14,659 nt of DNA from Planctomycetota bacterium (GCA_017885385.1 JAFNGF010000086.1:13137-27795), one strand, 5' to 3'; positions 1 through 6,636 are shown, numbered from the stretch's first letter. The notes: a model not told the origin generated them from the letters alone. Numbers and translations are program-made.

Positions 1-151
1 CGGCCAAGATGGCCGTGCCACGATCCGTGAAATTTGTGAAATCTGTGGTAAAATCGGAACTGTCTGCGACATCATCCAAAAAAGTTTTTCCTGTCGCATT
101 TTTGTCTTTTCTTCGCTCTTATTGGTAGAAGCGCTTCAATATGGAGTTTAT

Positions 152-679
152 GTGGTGCAAGCAGACTCTGAATTGGTAAACGCCGTTTTAGACGGCAACA
201 AAGATGCTTTTGCGATCCTTGTGAAACGTTACGAACGTCCGGTCCGGGCAGTGGCACTGGCTGTCGTAGGCGATCACCATTTGGCTACAGATGTTTCGCA
301 GGACGCTTTCGTAAAGGCCTACGAAGCATTAGCTGGATTGCGAAAACCTGGGGCTTTCGGCCCCTGGCTGATGAAGATAACTCGCAGATGTGCACTAAAC
401 TTTGTACGCAGAGACCCAAAAGAGGCACAACTGGAACCGGCAGCCGCCGGGATCCTTGAAAGCCCAGATGGTCAGCTTGATGAAGACAAACAAGCACTTT
501 TGGCCGCCGTCGTGAGACTGCCGGAAGCTGAAAGACAGGTTGTGATGCTTCGCTATTTTGCCGGGCACAGTGTTAAAGACGTCGCCGGCATCGTCGGTCG
601 AAGCGTTGGTACCGTAACCAAACAACTCTCGCGGGCACACAAACGTTTGCGAAATATTTTAGAGAGATCAGAAAAATGA
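152..679 (+). CDS. ECF-type RNA polymerase sigma factor
   Basis: Sigma-70 family factor of the extracytoplasmic-function type. It would direct RNA polymerase to a small regulon, often envelope stress. Counted from GTG 152 it is 175 residues. Region 2 spans about residues 5-80 and includes DVSQDAFVKAYEAL (47-60). Region 4 spans about 123-170, with LPEAERQVVMLRYF followed by the helix-turn-helix at about 139-163. The reading frame is open back to a TTG at 122, but that codon has no ribosome site. GGAG at 143-146 lies 5 bases before GTG 152 and 8 before GTG 155, so one of these is the likely start. The stop overlaps the next gene (ATGA at 676-679), implying translational coupling to its probable membrane regulator. 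Upstream, TGCGAC (65-70) and GTCGCA (93-98) form an inverted repeat that could be regulatory. Family assignment is confident; the ECF subgroup is unknown. Confidence 0.92.
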   Translation: MVQADSELVNAVLDGNKDAFAILVKRYERPVRAVALAVVGDHHLATDVSQDAFVKAYEALAGLRKPGAFGPWLMKITRRCALNFVRRDPKEAQLEPAAAGILESPDGQLDEDKQALLAAVVRLPEAERQVVMLRYFAGHSVKDVAGIVGRSVGTVTKQLSRAHKRLRNILERSEK

Positions 680-2079
680 GTGCCAAAGATAATCTTGAAG
701 AGAAACTGGAAGGCTTGGGTCAGGCAATAGGTTCCGACAGATCACTCATCCAGACCGTAATGAGCCGTATCAATGCCAGAACCACTGCCGGATTCAGCCG
801 AATTGAAAGGAGATTTACGATGAGCCGTTTAATGAAATTAGCTGCGGCGGCAGCCATAATTATCGTCGCCCTTTTAGGTGTAAGGTTTCTGGACAAATCG
901 CTCTCAACTACCTACGCTTTTGACCAAACCGTTGAGGCCGTTAAGAATGTTCGTTTTATGCATGTTGTCCAGCGCGACGAAACCGGACAGATCGAAGATG
1001 AAAGGTGGATTGAGATAGGGCCTGATGGTTTTCAGGTTCGATATCGACAAGACAATCCTCCCAATCGCCTTATTGTCGAAGATGGTCAGACCGTTTCAGT
1101 TTACTATAAGGATAAAAATAGCGCTATCCTCTATGATCCCAAGGACGAGCAATATCAGTGGATTGGAAATCTCAGAGTAGCGCTTAACGAGCTTGCCGGG
1201 CAGGCCAGTATGGTAATTGAGAAGAATGTCGATTACTGGGGTCGGAAGGCACACCATGTTCGTTGGCTGACGCTGAACCAAGATTGTTACATTGACCCCG
1301 AAACCAAGCTTCCCATCGCTATGGCTGGTTACCAGATCAGCTATGAAGATCCACCGGAAGGTATCTTTGACATCGTGATTCCTGAGGGCGTTGTGGTCGT
1401 GGATAAAAGGCCCGGCGCGCCACCTGTTGAGGAACCCGAGTGGATGAAGATTAAAGACAACAATGCCAAGATAGCCCAACAGAACTTCGATGAGGCACGA
1501 ATGATGTCAGCGGCAGGAGAATATCAGAAGGCCGCAGAGCTTTTCAAAAACGTGGTTGAGATTCAACCTGGGTCCAATTGGGCGTGGTTCTGGCTGGGAA
1601 AGGCACATTATGAATTGGGCGAATATGATTCAGCAATCTACGAGTTCTCAAAAGTCATTGAAATACTCACTAAGTCATTTAAAGTAGTGCCACATTACTG
1701 CCATCTGGCTCGGGGACTTGCCTATGCGGCAAAAGGCATGAAAGATATGGCCCGGCGAGATTTCGAAACAGCTCTGCCGGTGATGATCGATGCACTGCGC
1801 AACATAAAAGGTGCCACCTTGTTCGATTACGCCGATGATCCGCTTTACAAAGACCTTCCGGAAGATAAGCGCCCAACCGCAGACCAAAGCCTCGCTATGA
1901 TGATCAACCGCCTGCGCCTCATAACCGGTCAAAACTTCGGTTATGACCCCAGCAAGACTGCCGCCGAAAATGAGCAGGCAATAGCAGCCTGGGAAGATTG
2001 GTTCAAGAGCTTAGGCCAGATCAAATTTAGCCCGGATGCGGAACTCGTTCCTATCCCGGCGGCTCCCAGCCAGCAGTAA
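676..2079 (+). CDS. Membrane-anchored TPR protein, putative regulator of the adjacent ECF sigma factor
   Basis: A 467-residue protein starting at ATG 676, overlapping the sigma gene by 4 bases. Residues 1-50 are a short polar cytoplasmic stretch. Residues 53-69 are one Ala/Ile-rich membrane segment. Residues 80-240 are a beta-rich exported domain (YAFDQTVEAVKNVRF onward) that resembles LolA-like domains found in planctomycete sigma-associated proteins. Residues 271-298, 303-334 and 340-371 look like TPR repeats (for example GEYQKAAELFKNVVEIQP and GEYDSAIYEFSKVIEI). By position it would be the anti-sigma or signal-sensing partner, but no classical zinc anti-sigma motif (HxxxCxxC) is visible, so the role is inferred. 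An in-frame ATG at 820 (residue 49) has a strong Shine-Dalgarno sequence, so a shorter product beginning just before the membrane segment is possible. A terminator follows at 2126-2159. Confidence 0.75.
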   Translation: MSAKDNLEEKLEGLGQAIGSDRSLIQTVMSRINARTTAGFSRIERRFTMSRLMKLAAAAAIIIVALLGVRFLDKSLSTTYAFDQTVEAVKNVRFMHVVQRDETGQIEDERWIEIGPDGFQVRYRQDNPPNRLIVEDGQTVSVYYKDKNSAILYDPKDEQYQWIGNLRVALNELAGQASMVIEKNVDYWGRKAHHVRWLTLNQDCYIDPETKLPIAMAGYQISYEDPPEGIFDIVIPEGVVVVDKRPGAPPVEEPEWMKIKDNNAKIAQQNFDEARMMSAAGEYQKAAELFKNVVEIQPGSNWAWFWLGKAHYELGEYDSAIYEFSKVIEILTKSFKVVPHYCHLARGLAYAAKGMKDMARRDFETALPVMIDALRNIKGATLFDYADDPLYKDLPEDKRPTADQSLAMMINRLRLITGQNFGYDPSKTAAENEQAIAAWEDWFKSLGQIKFSPDAELVPIPAAPSQQ

Positions 2080-2125
2080 AATAAAGCTGTACGGTTGTTC
2101 CGATAAAAAAGCCAAACCTTAGAGG

Positions 2126-2159
2126 AAAGCCGGGTTTATTTAGCCCGGCTTTTGTTTTT
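2126..2159 (+). terminator. Rho-independent terminator of the sigma operon
   Basis: AAAGCCGGG (2126-2134) pairs perfectly with CCCGGCTTT (2144-2152) around a 9-base loop. A T-rich run ending in five Ts (2155-2159) follows. It lies 47 bases after the stop of the TPR gene. Confidence 0.9.
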
Positions 2160-2203
2160 CCGGGATTCCTCAGCTATTTTTGACCAATTTTTCGGAAAAA
2201 AAT

Positions 2204-2231
2204 GCAACTTTTTGGGCAGTTTTTCGTCTAA
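2204..2231 (+). promoter_or_regulatory. ECF-sigma-type promoter
   Basis: GCAACTT at 2204-2210 and GTCTAA at 2226-2231 are separated by 15 bases. This matches the general ECF pattern (GGAACTT, 15-16 bases, GTCTAA) with one -35 mismatch, embedded in T-rich DNA. It lies between two terminators, so it does not obviously serve a protein gene. Whether the ECF factor at 152-679 uses it is an inference. Confidence 0.6.
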
Positions 2232-2237
2232 TACTAT

Positions 2238-2316
2238 TGAGACAAATCTACACAGTTGTCTTCCTCCTTCAAAACGCCGACTCCCCCGACCAGGCTGGGA
2301 GATCGGCCTTTTTTAT
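2238..2316 (+). ncRNA. Candidate small RNA with anti-Shine-Dalgarno C/U stretch
   Basis: A transcript starting a few bases after the ECF-type -10 (around 2237-2239) and ending in the T run at 2309-2314 would be about 75 nt. It opens with a hairpin of 6 perfect base pairs, AGACAA (2240-2245) with TTGTCT (2256-2261), loop of 10. A single-stranded C/U-rich stretch with CCTCC follows (2262-2270). A 10-bp terminator hairpin with one bulged A comes last (2276-2307). This layout is that of sigma-factor-controlled small RNAs that base-pair with ribosome-binding sites. No convincing ORF fits. Existence and targets are inferred; alternatively it is an attenuated leader of psd. Confidence 0.5.
2276..2314 (+). 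terminator. Rho-independent terminator of the small transcript
   Basis: GCCGA (2276-2280) pairs with TCGGC (2303-2307). After a bulged A at 2302, CTCCC (2281-2285) pairs with GGGAG (2297-2301). The loop has 11 bases, and C plus six Ts (2309-2314) follow. Confidence 0.85.
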
Positions 2317-2394
2317 TGATTTGCTGCCGGCTGCGCAGTATCTTATGAAAAATGCAACCCCGACTTGTCGGGATTCCGCCAATTTTGATGAGGC

Positions 2395-2427
2395 GTTGCC
2401 GTGCCGGCAACGGTTAAACGCGTTTAA
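2395..2427 (+). promoter_or_regulatory. Palindromes directly before the psd start codon
   Basis: GTTGCCG (2395-2401) and CGGCAAC (2405-2411) form a 7-bp hairpin. The perfect 14-base palindrome TTAAACGCGTTTAA (2414-2427) then abuts the psd ATG. No Shine-Dalgarno sequence is present between them. The palindrome could be an operator or a structure controlling initiation; the function is unknown. A third hairpin, CCCGA/TCGGG, lies at 2359-2372. Confidence 0.4.
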
Positions 2428-3144
2428 ATGAGAATTCCATTAACAAAATACGGCTTGCCCGAAGTGCTTGTGTACCCTGCAGCTGTCGCAGCGATGATGA
2501 TTGTTTTTGGGCTGGTAGGCGGGGCATTTTTGCCGATCCTGGCTGTTGCTCCGATAGAGATAATCCTGGCGGGGGTGGCTGTATGGGTTTTGTCGTTTTT
2601 CCGGGACCCGCAGCGCCGTGTGCAGGCGGACGATCCCGATATAATCGGGACGCTATTGGCGCCGGCTGACGGCAGGATAACCGATGTCGAGATCGTGCAG
2701 GAAAACGAATTTATATGTGCATCTGCCCTGCGGATCGGGGTATTTTTGAGCATCTTCGATACGCACATTAATCGCTCGCCCTGCAATGCGAGGGTCGAGA
2801 AGGTCACTTTTAAGCCGGGCAAATATAAAAACGCAGCCGACCCGCGTTCCGGACAGGTCAACGAATCAAACGACCTGGATCTGGTCAGGACCGACAGCCC
2901 GAAGGACAAACTCGTAGTTCGGCAAATCAGCGGAGCAATTGCCCGGCGGATCGTATGCCAGGCCCGCGAAGGACAGGAGCTGGCCGCCGGCGAAAAATTC
3001 GGGATGATAAAGTTCGGCTCCAGAACCGAACTGTACGTACCTATTCGGGAAGACCTGAAGTGCCTGGTCAAGATAGGCGATAAAGTCAAAGCCGGCTTGA
3101 CGCCACTTGTAAAATACGAAATACGGAACCAAGATGTGCGTTAA
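2428..3144 (+). CDS. psd: Phosphatidylserine decarboxylase proenzyme (short, archaeal-like type)
   Basis: Converts phosphatidylserine to phosphatidylethanolamine at the inner membrane. The protein has 238 residues. Two hydrophobic segments lie at about 14-34 and 35-58. The conserved core has APADG (78-82) and FDTHINR (110-116). Near the C-terminus is FGSR (196-199), the self-cleavage site of this subfamily: Ser198 would become the pyruvoyl prosthetic group, giving a large beta and a small alpha chain. The bacterial LGST motif of the longer E. coli type is replaced by FGSR, as in the short PSD-A type. The start MRIPLTKYGLPE is typical of the family, although no Shine-Dalgarno is visible. The next gene, pssA, supplies its substrate, so the two form a phosphatidylethanolamine operon. 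Confidence 0.93.
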   Translation: MRIPLTKYGLPEVLVYPAAVAAMMIVFGLVGGAFLPILAVAPIEIILAGVAVWVLSFFRDPQRRVQADDPDIIGTLLAPADGRITDVEIVQENEFICASALRIGVFLSIFDTHINRSPCNARVEKVTFKPGKYKNAADPRSGQVNESNDLDLVRTDSPKDKLVVRQISGAIARRIVCQAREGQELAAGEKFGMIKFGSRTELYVPIREDLKCLVKIGDKVKAGLTPLVKYEIRNQDVR

Positions 3145-3236
3145 ACGGTTGCCCCCCTGCTTTCTTGCGAAAGCAAGAAGGGGGGCGAAGCTCGTGGCTA
3201 AGCCAGACGATAGACGAAACGAGTAGCGCAACCGTT
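3144..3236 (+). repeat. 93-bp branched imperfect palindrome between psd and pssA
   Basis: The outer arms AACGGTTGC (3144-3152) and GCAACCGTT (3228-3236) are perfectly complementary. Inside are one hairpin, TTCTTGC/GCAAGAA with a GAAA loop and flanking C6/G6 runs (about 3152-3185), and a second arm, CTCGT (3191-3195) with ACGAG (3219-3223). The outer arm begins on the last base of the psd stop codon. It could fold as a three-way junction in RNA. Its role is unknown; a mobile palindromic repeat or mRNA-stability element is most likely. Confidence 0.55.
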
Positions 3237-3264
3237 AGACGAAAGCCCTCAATTTTGATTTTGA

Positions 3265-3281
3265 TCCCGATGAATCGGGAT
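3265..3281 (+). repeat. Short palindrome upstream of pssA
   Basis: ATCCCGAT (3264-3271) and ATCGGGAT (3274-3281) form an 8-bp stem with a 2-base loop. It lies 12 bases before the chosen pssA start and resembles the CCCGA/TCGGG hairpin before psd (2359-2372). It is probably one of the many dispersed palindromes of this genome. Confidence 0.45.
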
Positions 3282-3293
3282 GAGGCACGAGTG

Positions 3294-4307
3294 ATGGCCA
3301 GACTCAAAAGCAACGCTGCTGAGAAGGCGTTGTTGCGGCGGGCACGGAAACAGCGGGTAAATTACATCGCGCTTTTCCCGTCTCTACTGACGATCCTTAA
3401 TGGTATATGTGGCTTCACCGCCATTGTTTTTGCCAGCAAAGGCATAGAGACCGGCTCAGGGCAGGGGCTGCGTTTCGCCGGAGCTGAGCTTTCCCATTTT
3501 GCTTTAGCCGGCTACATGATCCTGCTGGCGATGATAGCCGATGTGTTTGACGGCCGGCTGGCACGAATGAGCCAGAGCACTTCCAGTTTTGGCGGCCAGC
3601 TGGACAGCCTCTGTGACACAATCAGCTTCGGTGTGGCGCCGGCGTTCTTGATGTTGAAGGTGCTGGAATACAAGCTGGGCGGCTTTGCCGAGATTGACCC
3701 GGCGGTCGGAAGGTATCTTGGACGCTTCGTCTGGCTGACAGCAGCCGTGTACATAAGCTGTGCGGCTATTCGGCTGGCCCGGTTCAACGTGGAAAATGAA
3801 GAGGATGAGTCCGCCCACATGAATTTTGTGGGGCTGCCAAGTCCTGCCGCAGCCGGAGTGTTAGTCAGCCTGGTCATATTCCATCAGCAAACACTCCATG
3901 AGCTGCTGACCGAGGGCACGCGGGCATATCGTATCTGCGATAACATTATTGCTTGTGCTCTGCCGTTTTTGGCGATCGGCACAGCCGGGCTGATGGTTAG
4001 CAGAATTCGGTATCCGCACGTCCTTAATCAGTACCTTAAGGGCAAAAAACCGTTCGCATATCTTATCTGGGCGTTGTTCTTGGTCGATCTGATTATCTGG
4101 ACCCGGCTGGCTGCTTTGATATTGATTTTCTGGGGTTTCGCTGCGAGCAGCGTGGCGAAATGGATTTATTGGCGCGTGAGCTCCTCGCCGAACATCGAGC
4201 ATGCGGCATCGGGCATAAGCGATCCTCGATCCTCGATTCCCGATCCCCTGCTTCCGCAGGGGCAAGCCTATCCCGGCGAAAGCGGGGATGACCGGCGACA
4301 GTTATGA
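3294..4307 (+). CDS. pssA: CDP-diacylglycerol-serine O-phosphatidyltransferase (type II)
   Basis: Makes phosphatidylserine from CDP-diacylglycerol and L-serine, upstream of Psd in phosphatidylethanolamine synthesis. It is a multi-pass membrane protein of 337 residues from ATG 3294. The CDP-alcohol phosphatidyltransferase signature D-x2-DG-x2-AR-x8-G-x3-D-x3-D is complete: D83, D86-G87, A90-R91, G100, D104, D108. Hydrophobic segments precede and follow it up to about residue 300. The frame is open upstream to 3165, but that stretch is intergenic palindrome. GAGG at 3282-3285 supports ATG 3294 (spacing 8) or GTG 3291. The roughly 30 C-terminal residues are polar and are encoded by heptamer repeats and two palindromes, making the protein longer than usual for the family. 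The 3' end overlaps the opposing PilZ gene by 6 bases. Confidence 0.9.
   Translation: MARLKSNAAEKALLRRARKQRVNYIALFPSLLTILNGICGFTAIVFASKGIETGSGQGLRFAGAELSHFALAGYMILLAMIADVFDGRLARMSQSTSSFGGQLDSLCDTISFGVAPAFLMLKVLEYKLGGFAEIDPAVGRYLGRFVWLTAAVYISCAAIRLARFNVENEEDESAHMNFVGLPSPAAAGVLVSLVIFHQQTLHELLTEGTRAYRICDNIIACALPFLAIGTAGLMVSRIRYPHVLNQYLKGKKPFAYLIWALFLVDLIIWTRLAALILIFWGFAASSVAKWIYWRVSSSPNIEHAASGISDPRSSIPDPLLPQGQAYPGESGDDRRQL
4221..4288 (+). repeat. Heptamer array and two palindromes inside the 3' end of pssA
   Basis: Four tandem 7-base units (GATCCTC, GATCCTC, GATTCCC, GATCCCC) run from 4221 to 4248. A hairpin CCCCTGC/GCAGGGG with loop TTCC follows (4245-4262). Then comes TCCCgGC/GCgGGGA with loop GAAA (4271-4288). 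All are translated as the PssA tail. Confidence 0.7.
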
Positions 4308-5195
4308 ATTGACGGTTACCAGGTTGGGCGCCTGGGTTCCCACTGAGTGGTCCGCCAAGGGCGGATGCCCACCGTTGGCGGGCTGCTTGACGCTGGATTG
4401 ATTTATCTGATGGTATCGCTCGACCACATCGACAAGGCGGGACAGAACGTCCCTGCCCTCGGGACTTGCTTCCAGGCCGACAATCTGCAGGCCAAGGTAG
4501 AAGCTCTCGCCGTCCGCTGCCGGCAATATGTTTCTAATCTGGGCGCTGAACATTAGCGGGGTCTCATAGGGCATAGGCGTAAAGCGCAGTCCGATAAATT
4601 GGCCTTTCCTGAAATCTTCGGCCTGCAATTTACCGTTGTCGGCTTGTAATGGGACCTTTACCTGTGCACCGCCGGCGGAGATGTCCACAAGTCTGCCCTG
4701 GAAGTAATGTTGGGCTTCTGCCAGGGCTGAGAGCCGCATCGCGTCTTTGCTGCCTCGGTGCCAGAAAACTACATTTACCTTGAGGGATTCGGGCACGCTG
4801 ACACGGAAATAGCTTCTTCTCTGGATAACGCCAACGCGATCCGGCGCCGCAAGAATTATCGTGCCGCCGGAGCTTGGGTCGGGCGACGGCTCAAGGGCCG
4901 CCACGGTGGTGTCGAAAACGAATTTGCCGTATCCGTGCTTGAATGATATGCCGACCGGCTGGCCAGCCTGGATATTTATGGGACGTGGTCTTTTCATCCA
5001 GCCGACACCCTCCGCGCTTAGTCTGTCTTGGGAGAGGGCGGTTAGCAGAACTTTCGCAACGTGCCATTTGTCCCTGGATAAATACGACATAATGGCAGGC
5101 GTCCTTTTCGCAACCACGTCTTGGAGGATTTTTTGGCAGTCAGATTCGTGCAGGATGGCCAGTTGAGCCCCCGCGTAGCGGGAATTTTCATTCAT
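4302..5195 (-). CDS. YcgR-like PilZ-domain protein, probable c-di-GMP receptor
   Basis: A 297-residue soluble protein. Residues about 15-120 form an N-terminal YcgR/flagellar-brake-like beta domain. Residues about 125-265 are a PilZ domain. Both cyclic-di-GMP signatures are intact: RxxxR at R127-R131 (in QRRSYFR) and D/NxSxxG at D171-G176 (DISAGG). Such proteins couple c-di-GMP to motility, surface attachment or exopolysaccharide output; the partner here is unknown. The start at 5195 has a strong ribosome site (AGAGGGGG, complement of 5203-5210, spacing 7). Codons 4-8 and the last 25 or so codons are written in palindromes (5170-5182 and 4351-4383), so both ends may be recent additions. It converges on pssA with a 6-base overlap and is divergent from the aldo/keto reductase gene. 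Confidence 0.85.
   Translation of the reverse strand: MNENSRYAGAQLAILHESDCQKILQDVVAKRTPAIMSYLSRDKWHVAKVLLTALSQDRLSAEGVGWMKRPRPINIQAGQPVGISFKHGYGKFVFDTTVAALEPSPDPSSGGTIILAAPDRVGVIQRRSYFRVSVPESLKVNVVFWHRGSKDAMRLSALAEAQHYFQGRLVDISAGGAQVKVPLQADNGKLQAEDFRKGQFIGLRFTPMPYETPLMFSAQIRNILPAADGESFYLGLQIVGLEASPEGRDVLSRLVDVVERYHQINQSSVKQPANGGHPPLADHSVGTQAPNLVTVNS
4351..4383. repeat. Palindromes in the 3' end of the PilZ gene
   Basis: TCCGCC (4351-4356) pairs with GGCGGA (4360-4365), loop AAG. GCCC (4367-4370) pairs with GGGC (4380-4383) around a CCGTTGG-containing core. The TCCGCC/GGCGGA motif recurs at 5371-5390, and CCGCC-GTT-GGCGG at 5339-5351, so this is a dispersed repeat type. Here it encodes the C-terminal tail of the protein. 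Confidence 0.6.
5170..5182. repeat. Palindrome at codons 4-8 of the PilZ gene
   Basis: CCCGC-GTA-GCGGG is a 5-bp stem with a 3-base loop. The same stem with loop GGA occurs at 5261-5273 in the neighbouring intergenic region. It lies just inside the coding region, about 13 bases after the start codon in the mRNA. Confidence 0.55.
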
Positions 5196-5260
5196 AGCAA
5201 TTCCCCCTCTGGAGAAATCTGCAGGTTCGCCCGCCTCGGCTCGACCCTTTGCTTTGGATT

Positions 5261-5390
5261 CCCGCGGAGCGGGCTCCCTCGCAGGGGGCAGGCCCGTCTC
5301 GAGCCGGGTCGAGAGACTTGCCCCCGCCTGCGCGGGGGCCGCCGTTGGCGGATCGAACTGCGCGGATCAGTCCGCCAGGCGTATGGCGGA
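5261..5390. repeat. Cluster of palindromes in the PilZ / aldo-keto reductase intergenic region
   Basis: Read in order, the palindromes are as follows. CCCGC-GGA-GCGGG is at 5261-5273. A longer hairpin pairs GGGGGCA (5284-5290) with TGCCCCC (5319-5325), with GTCTC/GAGAC (5296-5300, 5313-5317) inside. A competing hairpin CCCCCGC-CTGC-GCGGGGG is at 5321-5338. CCGCC-GTT-GGCGG is at 5339-5351. TCCGCC/GGCGGA is at 5371-5390. The element lies in the probable 5' leader of the PilZ gene. The rest of the 469-base gap between 5196 and 5664 contains an A/T-rich stretch (5427-5446, with TATAAT at 5441) and the duplication listed separately. No ORF is supported. Confidence 0.6.
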
Positions 5391-5494
5391 TCAGCCTTGA
5401 GAATCGCCGTAAAAGTCCTATCTCTGTAAAATACATAATATATAATTCGGCCACAGGCAAGGCAGGTATTACATTAAATTCAGAGTCGTTGAAT

Positions 5495-5589
5495 TGTTGT
5501 TTAGCTGTTGCCGGTGCGCCGACGCGTGGATAACCCCGCAATAAATTGCGGGGCTAAATATGTTGTTTAGCTGTTGCTGGTACGGCGAC
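5495..5589. repeat. Direct repeat (29 bp, 66-bp period) flanking a CTAAATAT hairpin
   Basis: The 29 bases at 5495-5523 recur at 5561-5589 with 3 differences. Both begin TGTTGTTTAGCTGTTGC. Between the two copies lies the hairpin element at 5534-5561. The arrangement suggests either a tandem duplication of a 66-bp unit containing the hairpin or a duplication made on insertion. Confidence 0.75.
5534..5561 (+). repeat. CTAAATAT-tailed hairpin element, copy 1
   Basis: CCCCGCAA (5534-5541) and TTGCGGGG (5546-5553) form an 8-bp stem with a TAAA loop. The tail CTAAATAT (5554-5561) follows. It shares loop and tail, but not stem sequence, with copies at 13254-13306 and 14421-14447. Confidence 0.7.
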
Positions 5590-5664
5590 ATCTATCCGGC
5601 ATCCTGCCTAAAATGGCCCATAAATCTGTTGATAATCGCCCAGAACCGTAATATGCTACGGCGT

Positions 5665-6636
5665 ATGCAGAGCCGACAGTTAGGCATTACCGATCTTACG
5701 CTGACGACTGTGGGCCTGGGAACCTGGGCCATCGGCGGACCGTGGCAGTTCGGCTGGGGACCGCAGGACGATAACGAGGCAATCGCCGCGATCCTGGCCG
5801 GCCTGGATGCAGGCATCAACTGGATAGATACCGCCCCGATTTACGGGCTGGGCCATTCCGAGGAGCTTGTGGGAAAGGCACTGAGGCAAACAAAGCATAA
5901 GCCGTATATCGCAACAAAATGCGGACTGCTCTGGAACGAAAAAAGAGAAAAAGTGCCCTGTTTGAAGAGAAAAAGCATCGCAAAAGAATGTCACGCCAGC
6001 TTGAAGAGACTCGGCGTTGAGGTCATCGACCTCTACCAGATGCACTGGCCCGATCCGGAAGAAGACATTGAACAGGCCTGGGAAGAAATGGCCAAACTCG
6101 CAGACGCAGGTAAGGTCCGATACATTGGGGTGTCGAATTTCAGCATGGAACAAATCGAGCGGATCCGCATGATTTATGACGTTGCCTCGCTTCAGCCACC
6201 CTACAGTATGTTGCACCGCGAGGTTGAGGATGGTTTGCTCGAGTATTGCGCAGAGCTTAACATTGGCGTTATAGTATATAGTCCTATGCAGAGAGGCTTG
6301 CTTACCGGCAGATTCAGCCGGCAGCGTCTGGAGTCACTGCCTTTGGATGACCATCGCAGACGGCATCCCGACTTTCAGGAACCTAATTTCAGTGCCGCGC
6401 TGGAGCTGGTTGAAGACCTGAAAAAGGTTGCCCAGCGTAACGGCAGAACCTGCGCACAATTGGCCATTAGTTGGGTTCTTCGCCGAAGTGAAGTTACCGC
6501 CGCCATTGTGGGCGCACGGAGGCCGGAGCAGATTATTGAAACCGCCCCGGCATCGGACTGGAACCTGAGCCGCAAAGATATCAGAGAGATTGAACAGTTA
6601 CTGGCTGAGTTCAAAGAAAAAGTAGCCGGCTATTAA
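5665..6636 (+). CDS. Aldo/keto reductase
   Basis: NADPH-dependent oxidoreductase of the aldo/keto reductase superfamily, a cytoplasmic TIM barrel. From ATG 5665 it has 323 residues, normal for the family. The catalytic tetrad is present: D55 and Y60 in DTAPIYGLGHSEE, K85 in ATKCG, H127 in QMHWPDP. GVSNF, QPPYSMLHRE and YSPMQRGLLTG are further family blocks, and the C-terminal VGARRPEQI is the cofactor-binding segment. The frame is open to 5560, but the preceding residues are unlike the family. ATG 5653 is the alternative start; neither has a clear Shine-Dalgarno. It resembles the general YghZ/Tas-like group; the substrate cannot be told from sequence. purB starts 23 bases downstream on the same strand, so co-transcription is likely. 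Confidence 0.9.
   Translation: MQSRQLGITDLTLTTVGLGTWAIGGPWQFGWGPQDDNEAIAAILAGLDAGINWIDTAPIYGLGHSEELVGKALRQTKHKPYIATKCGLLWNEKREKVPCLKRKSIAKECHASLKRLGVEVIDLYQMHWPDPEEDIEQAWEEMAKLADAGKVRYIGVSNFSMEQIERIRMIYDVASLQPPYSMLHREVEDGLLEYCAELNIGVIVYSPMQRGLLTGRFSRQRLESLPLDDHRRRHPDFQEPNFSAALELVEDLKKVAQRNGRTCAQLAISWVLRRSEVTAAIVGARRPEQIIETAPASDWNLSRKDIREIEQLLAEFKEKVAGY

Noticed and set aside
27..53. 9-base periodicity (GTGAAATTT, GTGAAATCT) at the left end
   Set aside because: Only two clear units at the window edge; insufficient to call a repeat family.
2180..2431. An 83-codon open frame upstream of psd
   Set aside because: It runs through an ECF-type promoter and a strong terminator and has no ribosome site or recognisable motifs.
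3165..3293. N-terminal extension of pssA to TTG 3165
   Set aside because: It lies inside the branched palindrome, lacks family resemblance, and a good ribosome site supports ATG 3294 instead.
5560..5664. N-terminal extension of the aldo/keto reductase to TTG 5560
   Set aside because: The frame crosses the 29-bp direct repeat and the hairpin tail; the family start is MQSRQLG at 5665.
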